Below are positions 6,313 through 14,470 of a DNA stretch of 39,849 nucleotides, one piece after another; within the stretch, counting starts at the first letter, position 1; every line of letters begins with the position of its first letter. The position numbers and the translations under genes were made by a program. The notes beneath the pieces were generated by a model that searched no databases, was not told the DNA's origin, and worked only from the letters and a program-made list of their open reading frames with translations. The stretch is from an uncultured Mycolicibacterium sp. (GTDB lineage Bacteria > Actinomycetota > Actinomycetes > Mycobacteriales > Mycobacteriaceae), in assembly GCF_937941905.1 (NCBI RefSeq), contig NZ_CALDGS010000089.1, positions 1-39,849 on the forward strand, given 5' to 3'.

Positions 6313-9300
6313 TCACACCCCGGCAGGGACCTTGGCGCTCATCTGCCTGCGCAGCGCGCCGAACTCCTCGATGGTGCGGGTGGTCACCGACGCCACCGGC
6401 CGGGCGTTGCGGCCGGTCGCGTCGGTCTTGGAGACCATCACCACGCTGTCGATGTAGGGCTGGATCGTCGTCGCGTTCTGCACCGTCGCCACGATCACCA
6501 GCTGGAACCCGAACTTGCGGAACGCCTGCAGCGCCTGCTGGGCGAACTGCGGGTCGGACTTGGAGAACGCCTCGTCGAGCATCAGCTGGGCGAACACCGG
6601 TTTGTTGTCGTCGCTGTCGGGGCTGGCCAGGTTGTAGCTCAGCGCGCCGGCCAGGCAGAACGCCATCAGCTTCTCCTGCTCGCCACCGGAGTTGTCCCCG
6701 GCGTTGGAGTGGGTGCGGATCAGGTCCCCGGTCGCCAGGTCCCACTCGGCGCAGTCGAAGGTGAACCGGTTGCGCACGTCCAGCGCGTCGCGGGTCCAGG
6801 CCCGGTCCTCGGGGTTGTTGGACGCCAACCGGTTCCGCAGCCGCAGGATGTCGGCGTACTGGTCCATGATGGCCTGCTTGTCGCCCAGCCCGACCTCGGC
6901 GATGCGCCGCGAGATGGCCCGCACGATCTCGGTCAGCTCGCTCACCGCGGTCAGCTGGCGCGGGGTGGCGCGCAGCGTCAGGCGGGTACCGCGGTTGAAC
7001 TCGACCGCGCCCAGCCCGGTGTTGACCCGCTCGATCTGCTCGGCGATGCGGCGGGCCTCCTGCTCGGCCACCCGGTGCAGCGACAGGATCGCGTCCGGCG
7101 CCTGCTCGGTGACCAGCCGCATCATCCGCTCGTAGGCCTCCGGCAGCTCGCGCTCGTCGATGTGCCGGCACAGCGCCACGTAGTCGTGGACGCGTTCGTC
7201 GAAGTTGTTGCTGTCGTTGGGGATCGAGTCCGGGAACGCGGTGTCGAAGTTGTTCAGGATGCGGGCCAGCTCGTCGTAGGAGCGGCGCCGGCTCTCCCGC
7301 AGCTGCTCGCGCTCGCGCTTGATCAGGTTGAACAGCGCCTCCCGGTAGGGCTCCGGGTCGAGCAGATCCAGCGCCACCGGCAGCTCGGCGGCGTAGCGGT
7401 TCAGCAGCTCGGTCAGCGGCTCGGAGACGAACGCCGGGGCCAGCCGCTCGGCCAGCTCCAGCAGCCGGGTGCGGCGCAGGTCGAGCTCGTCGCGGCGGGT
7501 CTGGATCTGCCCGCGCCGGGTCATCAGCTTCTGGATCTGCTCCCAGCACTCCTCGGCCCGCGCGGTGAGCGCCTCCACGTCCGGGTTCTCGGCCAGCAGC
7601 AGCTCGTACTGCTCGCGCAGCCGGTCGGCGTGGCCGTCGGCGGTCTCGGTGTCGATCTGGCTCCACTGGCCGAACTGCTCGCAGATCGCCTTGCACGCCG
7701 CGGCCCGGTCCCGCCACTGCTGACGCTGCGCGGCGATGTCGTCGGCCTTGCGGCGGGCCGCCTGGTAGGCCTCCTCGGCGGCGGCCAGCTCCATGGTCAG
7801 CGCGTTGAGCTTGGCGGTCACATCGCCCTGGTAGAGGTACTCCGACGGGCGCACCGGGCGGCGGTCGTCCTTGACGGCCAACCGTTCGGAGTCCTTGTAC
7901 AGGCCGGTGTCGGTGACCGCCCGGCGGAACCGGCCGAACACGTCGGGGGTGTCCACGCAGATGTGGTCGCCGGCGTGCGCGATCACCTCGACCGCCTCGG
8001 CCGCGCACGGGTGCCCCGGGTCGACGACGAACAGCTTGCCCGCCAACGTCTTCGGATCCAGCTCGGTCGGCTGCACGCCGTAGGCGCTCGCCCGCACGTG
8101 GTGCAGGGCGAGCCGGCCGCGCATGTTCGTCTCGTTGACGTAGCGCAGCACCGGCGCCCAGTGCTCGTCGGGCACCAGCAGCCGCAGGCCCGGGGCGCGC
8201 AGCACCTTCTCCACCGCCACCCGCCAGCGGGTCTGGTCCGGCCGCAGGTCCATCAGCTCCGCGACGTAGGGCAGCTGCGACGGGTCCAGCCCGAGCGCGG
8301 TGCAGATCTGCTCGCGCATGGCCAGCGCGAAGGCCGGCAGCGACGAGCCCACCGCCTCCACCCGGCGCAGCTCCTTGGCCGCCTCGTCGCGGGCGATGCG
8401 GGCCGCCTTCTGCGCGTACTCGGCGTCGGTGGAGGCCTCGCGCTGGCGCTCCACCCGCGCGAGCAGTTCGTTGGCCTCGGCCAGCAGCCGCTCGCGCAGG
8501 TTCCAGAAGTCCTCGGCGGTCTCGGGCACCTCGATGCCGTGCGCGGTGAGCAGGTCCTCGAACGCCGCCCGGCGGCGTGACACCTGCTCGGCCTCGGCCT
8601 CGGCGGCGGCCAGCTGCGACTGCAGCGGCGCCAGGTTCGCCGCCGAGCCGCTGATCTGCGCGTTGAGCGAATCCGCCTCGGCCTTGGCCAGATTCAGCAG
8701 CCGAGTGACGTCCTCGTGCTCGGTGTCGAGTTGCTCGATGGTGGTGTCGAGCTGGCTGATCTGCTCCGGGCACCGTGCCAGCCGGACATGGTCGGTGTAG
8801 GCCCGCACCGTCGGCATGTCGACCAGGTCGATGATGCCCAGGTCGCTCGACTCCGAGGCGTAGCGCTGCTGGATCTTCTCGATGTCGCCGAGGATCTTGC
8901 GCTTGCGCTGTGCGACCGCCAGCAGCTCACGGGCCTCCACCAGCGGGTCGATCTGCTTGAGCGCCTCCGGCAGCCGGGCCAGGCTCTCCGGCTCGTCGAG
9001 CATGAACTCCCGGACGAACTGCTCCAGGCCGCCGACGCTCTTCAGCGATTTGGCCTTGCCGAGCAGCTGCTGGGCGGCGTCCGAGGCGCGGATGCCGATG
9101 GTGGCGTACAGCTGGGCGAGGTACTGCGACTCCACCTTCGTGGTGAACCGCCAGCCGTCCTCCTTGAACACCGACATGTCGAACCGGCGCTGCGCCCACC
9201 GGTTGCACACGTCCTCGATGTCCAGCTCCCCGTCGCCGATCGCGAACCGGCTCGACGAGTCCGAACGTGACTCGCCGGTCAGCCATTTGAGCACCAGACC

Positions 9301-9672
9301 GGTGACGGTGCGGCCGGAGTGGCTGCGGTAGCTGACCGCCACCGCCGACCAGGTGGTGCCCTCGCCGCGCAGGTACATGGTGCGGCTGGTGCCGTTCTCG
9401 GTGCGCTGGCCCCAGGCGCCGCGCACGTACTTGTCCACGGTGCGCCGGCCGGCGCTGGAGCCGGCCGCGGTCTGGTCGCCCGAGGCGTTGAAATTGCGCC
9501 GGTTGAACGGCAGGAAGCCCAGCGAGATCGCATCCAGCAGCGAGGATTTGCCGCTGCCGGAGGCGCCGGCGATGAGCGCGCCGCCGGGGGTGAACCGGAT
9601 CGAGTGGTAGCCGTCGAACACGCCCCAGTTGATGACCTGCAGCCGGGACAGATAGAACTGGTCAGTCGTCAT
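6313..9672 (-). CDS. jetC: JetC/MksB-type SMC-like ATPase
   Basis: This 1119-residue protein is the motor subunit of a Wadjet/MksBEF-type condensin. The N-terminal ATPase half has the Walker A GASGSGKS at 36-43. Long helical, charged coiled-coil segments occupy roughly 230-480 and 610-900 around a hinge-like globular part near 480-600. The C-terminal half has the ABC signature SGGEQ at 995-999 and Walker B LMLDE at 1030-1034. Length and motif order match SbcC/MukB-like JetC proteins. All catalytic motifs are intact. The ATG overlaps the end of jetB by 11 bases, implying coupled translation. In known Wadjet systems the complex extrudes DNA loops to detect small circular plasmids, which JetD then cuts. 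Without jetD nearby, this core may act instead in chromosome organisation, as proposed for MksBEF, or use an unlinked nuclease. Confidence 0.92.
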   Translation of the reverse strand: MTTDQFYLSRLQVINWGVFDGYHSIRFTPGGALIAGASGSGKSSLLDAISLGFLPFNRRNFNASGDQTAAGSSAGRRTVDKYVRGAWGQRTENGTSRTMYLRGEGTTWSAVAVSYRSHSGRTVTGLVLKWLTGESRSDSSSRFAIGDGELDIEDVCNRWAQRRFDMSVFKEDGWRFTTKVESQYLAQLYATIGIRASDAAQQLLGKAKSLKSVGGLEQFVREFMLDEPESLARLPEALKQIDPLVEARELLAVAQRKRKILGDIEKIQQRYASESSDLGIIDLVDMPTVRAYTDHVRLARCPEQISQLDTTIEQLDTEHEDVTRLLNLAKAEADSLNAQISGSAANLAPLQSQLAAAEAEAEQVSRRRAAFEDLLTAHGIEVPETAEDFWNLRERLLAEANELLARVERQREASTDAEYAQKAARIARDEAAKELRRVEAVGSSLPAFALAMREQICTALGLDPSQLPYVAELMDLRPDQTRWRVAVEKVLRAPGLRLLVPDEHWAPVLRYVNETNMRGRLALHHVRASAYGVQPTELDPKTLAGKLFVVDPGHPCAAEAVEVIAHAGDHICVDTPDVFGRFRRAVTDTGLYKDSERLAVKDDRRPVRPSEYLYQGDVTAKLNALTMELAAAEEAYQAARRKADDIAAQRQQWRDRAAACKAICEQFGQWSQIDTETADGHADRLREQYELLLAENPDVEALTARAEECWEQIQKLMTRRGQIQTRRDELDLRRTRLLELAERLAPAFVSEPLTELLNRYAAELPVALDLLDPEPYREALFNLIKREREQLRESRRRSYDELARILNNFDTAFPDSIPNDSNNFDERVHDYVALCRHIDERELPEAYERMMRLVTEQAPDAILSLHRVAEQEARRIAEQIERVNTGLGAVEFNRGTRLTLRATPRQLTAVSELTEIVRAISRRIAEVGLGDKQAIMDQYADILRLRNRLASNNPEDRAWTRDALDVRNRFTFDCAEWDLATGDLIRTHSNAGDNSGGEQEKLMAFCLAGALSYNLASPDSDDNKPVFAQLMLDEAFSKSDPQFAQQALQAFRKFGFQLVIVATVQNATTIQPYIDSVVMVSKTDATGRNARPVASVTTRTIEEFGALRRQMSAKVPAGV

Positions 9673-10390
9673 CGTCGGCGACGTCCTCCTCGTCCTCGGG
9701 CGCCTCGGCGTCGGTCGCGGCCGGTCCGCCGCGCATCAGCTGCTCGAACTGCTGCTGCAACTCCGTGATCACCGAGCCGGTCATGATCGCGGTGATCACC
9801 GGGCTGATGGTGTAGCTGTCCTCGTCGTCGCGGCTGCGGCGCAGGATCTCCAGCGCGGTCAGCCGGGCGATCGCGCCGTCGATGCGGGCGGCGAACGTGA
9901 CCGCGTCGCGGTCGGTGTCGTTGCGCACCCCGGCGAACAGCGCGTGGATCTCCTCCCGGCTGATCACCACCTGCTGCCCACCGGCCGCGCGCATCATCTG
10001 GGCCAGGTGCAGCGCCAGGATCGAGTCGTAGGTGCCGAGCGGCTCGCGGCGCAGCAGCTTTGCGCCCCTTGACGATTCGTATCTGGCCTGCTCGACGAAC
10101 GCCACCCCGCCGTTCTCGTACGGGCCGTCGACCACGCGCAGGATCAGGTCGAGCTCGCTGAGCCGCACCCGCAGCAGGTCGCGGTACTCGATCACCCAGG
10201 CGTACAGGTCGGGGTCGGCCTCGTTGCTGATGTAGCGGCGGGTCAGCAGGTGCTGCAGCGCCCAGCAGGCCCGGTCCGGCAGCTCCGACACGTCGCCCTC
10301 GAAGCGGGGCCGGCGCTGCTGCGGCGGCCGGGCGCTCTGGTCGACCTCCGGCAGCTTGTCGAAGTCGATGTCGGGATCGGTGGTCGTCAC
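9662..10390 (-). CDS. jetB: JetB/MksE-type KITE subunit (DUF4194)
   Basis: This 242-residue protein matches the DUF4194 family, the JetB/MksE KITE subunit that binds the kleisin and the SMC-like ATPase. It shows tandem winged-helix-like segments, for example around YISNEADPDLYAWVIEYRDLL and the IDGAIARLTALEIL region. The C-terminus is strikingly acidic (EDEEDVADDDD). I chose the GTG at 10390 because it gives a GTGA overlap with the jetA stop; longer upstream readings lie inside jetA and look like shadow translation. Both junctions overlap, so jetA-jetB-jetC should be made in fixed proportion. Confidence 0.88.
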   Translation of the reverse strand: MTTTDPDIDFDKLPEVDQSARPPQQRRPRFEGDVSELPDRACWALQHLLTRRYISNEADPDLYAWVIEYRDLLRVRLSELDLILRVVDGPYENGGVAFVEQARYESSRGAKLLRREPLGTYDSILALHLAQMMRAAGGQQVVISREEIHALFAGVRNDTDRDAVTFAARIDGAIARLTALEILRRSRDDEDSYTISPVITAIMTGSVITELQQQFEQLMRGGPAATDAEAPEDEEDVADDDD

Positions 10391-11847
10391 GATACGGCTC
10401 CAGCCAGGCTGATCGGTTCGGTGAAGACGAGGGCCGGCACCTCGATCGCCAGGTCGCGGCCGTCCAGCGAGCGGAACCGCACCGGGACCGACTCGCCGGC
10501 CGTGCCGGCGTCGGGCTGCTTGGTCGCCCACGACCACAGCACGATGACGTGGCCGAGATAGGCGCCCTGCCCGTTCCGGTCGACGAGCGCCACCGCCTCC
10601 GGCAGCGACACCGGGCCCGCGGCGATCGCGGCGTTGAGCTGCTCGACCATGGCCGGGGCGTCGACCTGGGTGGTGAGCGCGGCGAAGCTGGTCAGATCGA
10701 CCTCACCGGTGGCCGGCCTGGCCGGCTTCGGCGCCGACAGGTCGCCGATCTTGAAGCTCAGCGCGCCGACCGAGGTGATGGTGTGGCGGGCCAGCGGCAC
10801 GTCGATGTCCAGCCGGGAGTCGGTCAGCGAGGTGCGCAGCAGCGCCCGGGCGGCGGCGATGGCCTCGTTGAGCTGGCGGGCGATGCCGCGGCTCTGCTCG
10901 AGGGTGCCGAACGCGGTGAACCGCTTGATCCGCTGGGCGCAGCGCTGCTGGATCCGCTCCACCTCGTCGATCTGCTGGCCGACCAGCTCGAAGAAGTTCG
11001 TCATCACCTTGCGCAGCGCCGGGTCGAGCTCCGGCAGCGCCGAGGCGACCGCGGCCACGTCGGCCTCGAACTCGGCCCGCTGGTCCGGGTCGTTGACCAT
11101 GCGCAGGAACGCCCGGTGCGAGTCCCGGCCGGCCGACTCCCAGGCCGCCTGGTAGTCGGCGTAGAGCCGGCGCTGGCGCTCGCGGTAGTCGGCGTTGTCC
11201 TCGATCGGCTCGTCCAGTGCGGCGGTGGCCTGCTCGATCATCGTGCCGTACTGGCCGATGTCGGTGATGATCCGCTCCATCTGCAGCGCGATGGCGCGTG
11301 CCTCGTCGTAGCAGTCGGTGACGTCGGGCTCCGGGCGGTACCCGGCGTCGAGCGCCTCGAGCTCGGCCCGCAACTCGGCGATCTGCGCCTCGATGCTCTT
11401 GCGGATGCGGGCCGGGTCGCCGCCGACCCGCACCGCCACCTGCTTGAGCCGGGCGGCGATGCCGTGCAGCGAGCCGCCGGTGGCGATGGTGTCGTTGCGG
11501 CGCATGCCGCGCAGGAAGTCCAGCGCCCGGCGGGCGTCCTGGGTGAGGTAGCACACGTTCTGGCCGCTGCGCTCGTCGACGACGCGGTGCAGCCAGCCCT
11601 GGCTGGCCCAGCTCTTGATCAGCGCCAGCCCGCTCTGGCCGTCGGGGTGGTCGAGCTCGTCGAGGTCGCGCTCCAGGCGGACGACGAGCTCGGTCTCGCC
11701 GATCACCCCGTCGGCCAGGTGGCGCTCCATGAGCGTGGCGTACAGGCCGAGGTTGTGGGTGGCCAGCAGCCGGATGGCGCGCGATCCCTGCAGCTCCCGG
11801 TTGAGTTCGAGCAGGTCAGCAGCCGACAGCCCCCTGTTGTCGTCCAC
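10387..11847 (-). CDS. jetA: JetA/MksF-type kleisin subunit (DUF3375)
   Basis: This 486-residue protein matches DUF3375, the JetA/MksF kleisin that bridges the two ATPase heads. An N-terminal winged-helix region (about 10-110) is followed by long helices with regular heptad character (about 130-330), then a C-terminal domain containing VDLTSFAALTTQVD, likely the ATPase-contacting part. The first codon is GTG at 11847. A TATCTT box about 40 bases upstream gives a plausible operon promoter. It is the first gene of a three-gene overlapping operon jetA-jetB-jetC. The usual fourth gene, jetD (DUF3322/DUF2220 Toprim nuclease), does not follow. Confidence 0.88.
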   Translation of the reverse strand: MDDNRGLSAADLLELNRELQGSRAIRLLATHNLGLYATLMERHLADGVIGETELVVRLERDLDELDHPDGQSGLALIKSWASQGWLHRVVDERSGQNVCYLTQDARRALDFLRGMRRNDTIATGGSLHGIAARLKQVAVRVGGDPARIRKSIEAQIAELRAELEALDAGYRPEPDVTDCYDEARAIALQMERIITDIGQYGTMIEQATAALDEPIEDNADYRERQRRLYADYQAAWESAGRDSHRAFLRMVNDPDQRAEFEADVAAVASALPELDPALRKVMTNFFELVGQQIDEVERIQQRCAQRIKRFTAFGTLEQSRGIARQLNEAIAAARALLRTSLTDSRLDIDVPLARHTITSVGALSFKIGDLSAPKPARPATGEVDLTSFAALTTQVDAPAMVEQLNAAIAAGPVSLPEAVALVDRNGQGAYLGHVIVLWSWATKQPDAGTAGESVPVRFRSLDGRDLAIEVPALVFTEPISLAGAVS

Positions 11848-11888
11848 CTGGCAGTCCTCGGGTCGGTCGTCGCGTCGTCGGACGGTTC

Positions 11889-11894
11889 AAGATA
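11889..11894 (-). promoter_or_regulatory. -10 box of the jetABC operon
   Basis: TATCTT on the minus strand lies about 40 bases before the jetA GTG, within the 93-base gap that separates jetA from the secreted-protein gene. No clear -35 was found. Confidence 0.4.
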
Positions 11895-11940
11895 GGCCAC
11901 CGGCCCGACGGCGCGCGCGTGCGGGTGGGGGTGGCCGCGC

Positions 11941-12693
11941 TCAGCCCTCGCGCCGCCGCGCGACGAGGTAGTAGCCGCCGCCGGCGACCAGGCCGACACC
12001 GAGCGCCTGGCCCCAGGTCGCGGGTGGGCTGGCCGGCAGGTCACCGGAGCCGCCGCGCAGGGCCACGTCGTGGCCGGCCGCGGCCGGGAGGCCGGGGCCC
12101 GGGGTCTCGGCGGGTACCGGGGCGGGGTCGGCCACCAGCGGTTCCGACGGCGACGGCGCCGCACGGCCGGAGCGTGCGGCCCCACCGGCGTCGGCCGTGG
12201 TGAGTGCGCCGAGCACCGGGTCCGGCGTGGGCCGGCCGGCCCAGCCGGGGACGACGACGGGCTCGACCGATCCGGCCCCGCCGTCGCGGCCGTCGTCGGA
12301 CGGCTCGCCGGCCGGCACCGGGGGACGGTCGGGGGCGGTGCCGAGCAGGGCGGGCCATACGCGCAGCGCCGGGACGGCGGGCCGGGCGGGGTCGGCCGGC
12401 TCCGTCGCGTCCGTGGGCGGGCCCGGGGTGGGGGTGGGTCGGTGTCCGGGGACCCCGATGCCGGTGCGCGGCAGGCCCGGCCGGTCGATGCCGGCGCCGG
12501 GGCCGGGCAGGCGGAGCCTGCGGGTGAGGTCGCCGAGGTGCGGGCGTGCGTCGTCACGCCCGGTGGCGGGACGACGGCCGTCGTTGCGGTCGCCGTCGAC
12601 GGCGACGGCCGGAGCACTGGCCGGCCCGAGGACGGCGGCGCACAACGCCGCCGAGACCGCGAGCGCCCGGAGGAGCGATGTGGGGATGTCCAA
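11941..12693 (-). CDS. Secreted proline-rich protein with C-terminal membrane anchor
   Basis: This is a 250-residue protein of unknown function. A Sec-type signal peptide covers residues 1-31 (hydrophobic core LAVSAALCAAVLG, likely cleavage after APAVA). The middle is a low-complexity Pro/Ala/Gly/Asp-rich linker. Residues about 229-244 form a membrane helix (ALGVGLVAGGGYYLVA) ending in the positive tail RRREG, which predicts an extracytoplasmic protein held by its C-terminus. There is no LPXTG sorting motif. The TTG at 12693 is preferred because GGAG stands 8 bases before it and the signal peptide then begins correctly. Composition is strongly GC-biased, so reality rests on the signal peptide plus anchor rather than on homology. 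Confidence 0.68.
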   Translation of the reverse strand: MDIPTSLLRALAVSAALCAAVLGPASAPAVAVDGDRNDGRRPATGRDDARPHLGDLTRRLRLPGPGAGIDRPGLPRTGIGVPGHRPTPTPGPPTDATEPADPARPAVPALRVWPALLGTAPDRPPVPAGEPSDDGRDGGAGSVEPVVVPGWAGRPTPDPVLGALTTADAGGAARSGRAAPSPSEPLVADPAPVPAETPGPGLPAAAGHDVALRGGSGDLPASPPATWGQALGVGLVAGGGYYLVARRREG

Positions 12694-12842
12694 ACCGAGT
12701 TCTCCGATCGACAGATTCAGCAATCCCGATCTTGATTGCCGGAAAACTGTAACGGGTGATCGGGCCGGTGTGGAACCTGTCGGGCAGCCAGGGCCTTGGC
12801 GGGATGCCCGGTGCGGTGCGGTGCTGTGCAGCAACGTCACGA

Positions 12843-12854
12843 GCCAATATTGGC
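12843..12854. other. 12-bp perfect palindrome
   Basis: GCCAATATTGGC is perfectly self-complementary and AT-rich at its centre, within a 186-base gap between the FMN enzyme's stop and the secreted protein's start. An imperfect ATTG-type dyad (12849-12866) overlaps it. It may be a regulator site for the secreted protein's promoter; no regulator is suggested. Confidence 0.35.
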
Positions 12855-12879
12855 AAATTCGTCAATAATCCCGGCGGCG

Positions 12880-14382
12880 CTACTTCGGGGCGACGGCGGA
12901 GATGTCGGGGATGCCCCAGCCGTCCCGGTAGCCGTACACCTCGGCCAACGGGCGGTGCGTGCGGTCGGCGTCGAGGATCTCCACGTGCTGCGGGCCCAGG
13001 AACGCCGGGTGGGCCACGCCCGCGGCCTCCGACACCTTGAGCAGGTCCCGCCGCAGCGTGCGCACGTAGTTGGCCAGGCGGTGGCTCTTCTGCTCCGGGT
13101 CCAGCCCGCGGGCCAGCCACGGATGCTGCGTCGCCACCCCGGTGGGGCAGCGGTCGGTGTGGCACTTCTGCGCCTGGATGCAGCCGATCGACAGCATCGC
13201 CTCGCGCGCCACCGCGATCAGGTCCACCCCGAGCGCGAACGCCACGATCGCATTGGCCGGCAGCCCCAGCTTGCCCGACCCGATCCAGGTCACCCGGTCG
13301 GCCAGTCCGGCCTCGGCGAACAGCCGGTACACCTGGGCGAAGCCCACCCGGAACGGGAACGACACGTGATCGGCGAACACCAGCGGCGCGGCACCGGTGC
13401 CGCCCTCGCCGCCGTCGATGGTGATGAAGTCGACGCCGCGCCCGCCGTCGGCCATCCGCTCGACGAGCTCCTGCCAGAACCCCATCTCGCCGACCGCGGA
13501 CTTGATCCCGACCGGCAGCCCGGTGGCGTCGGCGATCAGTTCCACCACGTCGAGCATCTCGTCGACGCTGCGGAACGCGGTGTGCCGGGACGGGCTGACC
13601 ACGTCGCGGCCCTCCGGCACACCCCGCACCCGGGCGATCTCGGCGTTCACCTTCGCGCCCGGAAGATGGCCGCCCAGACCGGGTTTGGCGCCCTGGCTGA
13701 GCTTGATCTCGATGGCGCGCACCGGCGCGGATCCGACCACGTCGACCAACCGGTCCAGATCGAAGTCGCCGTGCTCGTCGCGGCAGCCGAAGTAGCCGGT
13801 GCCGATCTGGAACACCAGATCCCCGCCCTGGCGGTGGTGTTCGGACAGCCCGCCCTCGCCGGTGTTGTGCCAGCAGCCGGCCAGCTTGGCACCCATGTTG
13901 ATGGCCCGGATCGCCTGCGGGCTCAGCGATCCGAACGACATGGCCGAGACGTTGACCACCGACGCCGGCCGGAACGCGTGCCGCCGGCCGCGCGGACCAC
14001 CGAGCACCTTGACCCCGGGCAGGTCGATGTCCTGGCCGTGGATCGGGGACGCCGGTGCGATGTCGGCGAAAGTGGCCTGCTTGATGATCGGGTAGGTCTC
14101 GTGCTCGACATCGTTGTCGGTGCCGAACGCGAAGTAGTTGTTCCGGTTCTTGGCCGAGGTGTAGATCCAGGCGCGCTGGTCGCGGCTGAACGGCCGCTCG
14201 GCGTCGTTGCTGGTGATGATGTACTGGCGCAGCTCCGGGCCGATCGACTCCAGCAGGTAGCGGAACCGGGCGATCACCGGGAAGTTCCGGCGCAGTGCGT
14301 GTTCCTTCTGCAACAGGTCCTGCAACGCGATGCCGGCCACCGTCACCGCCGGCGCCAGCGCCGCCAGGGTCCGCTTGTTCAT
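12880..14382 (-). CDS. FMN-binding glutamate synthase-like protein
   Basis: This 500-residue protein corresponds to the FMN/iron-sulfur domain of glutamate synthase (GltB central domain) standing alone, without the amidotransferase domain. A hydrophobic N-terminal helix (about 5-24) suggests membrane attachment. FMN-barrel motifs include VSAMSFGSLSPQAI and NTGEGG near residues 150-185, IKLSQGAKPGLGG and IDGGEGGTGAAP. Cysteines 401, 407 and 412 (CIQAQKCHTDRC) match the 3Fe-4S ligand pattern. I chose ATG 14382 because earlier in-frame codons read through the divergent serine hydrolase gene. The natural substrate of these stand-alone proteins is not established; alpha-hydroxyacid or glutamate redox chemistry is possible. 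It is transcribed away from the hydrolase across an 88-base gap. Confidence 0.87.
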   Translation of the reverse strand: MNKRTLAALAPAVTVAGIALQDLLQKEHALRRNFPVIARFRYLLESIGPELRQYIITSNDAERPFSRDQRAWIYTSAKNRNNYFAFGTDNDVEHETYPIIKQATFADIAPASPIHGQDIDLPGVKVLGGPRGRRHAFRPASVVNVSAMSFGSLSPQAIRAINMGAKLAGCWHNTGEGGLSEHHRQGGDLVFQIGTGYFGCRDEHGDFDLDRLVDVVGSAPVRAIEIKLSQGAKPGLGGHLPGAKVNAEIARVRGVPEGRDVVSPSRHTAFRSVDEMLDVVELIADATGLPVGIKSAVGEMGFWQELVERMADGGRGVDFITIDGGEGGTGAAPLVFADHVSFPFRVGFAQVYRLFAEAGLADRVTWIGSGKLGLPANAIVAFALGVDLIAVAREAMLSIGCIQAQKCHTDRCPTGVATQHPWLARGLDPEQKSHRLANYVRTLRRDLLKVSEAAGVAHPAFLGPQHVEILDADRTHRPLAEVYGYRDGWGIPDISAVAPK

Positions 14383-14470
14383 GTGCTCCAGCCTGCCACC
14401 CGAATCCGCTCCGGCGGCGCAGGACCGCGTGCGACGATGCTCAGCGGTCGCGAGCGGGAAGGAGCCGGGC

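Noticed and set aside
5834..8773. Apparent 979-residue fusion of the GNAT enzyme with upstream sequence.
   Set aside because: Only the C-terminal 146 residues look like protein; the rest is a shadow frame of jetC.
11941..12693. LPXTG cell-wall anchored protein.
   Set aside because: LPASP before the final helix does not match LPXTG, so a plain C-terminal membrane anchor is the better reading.
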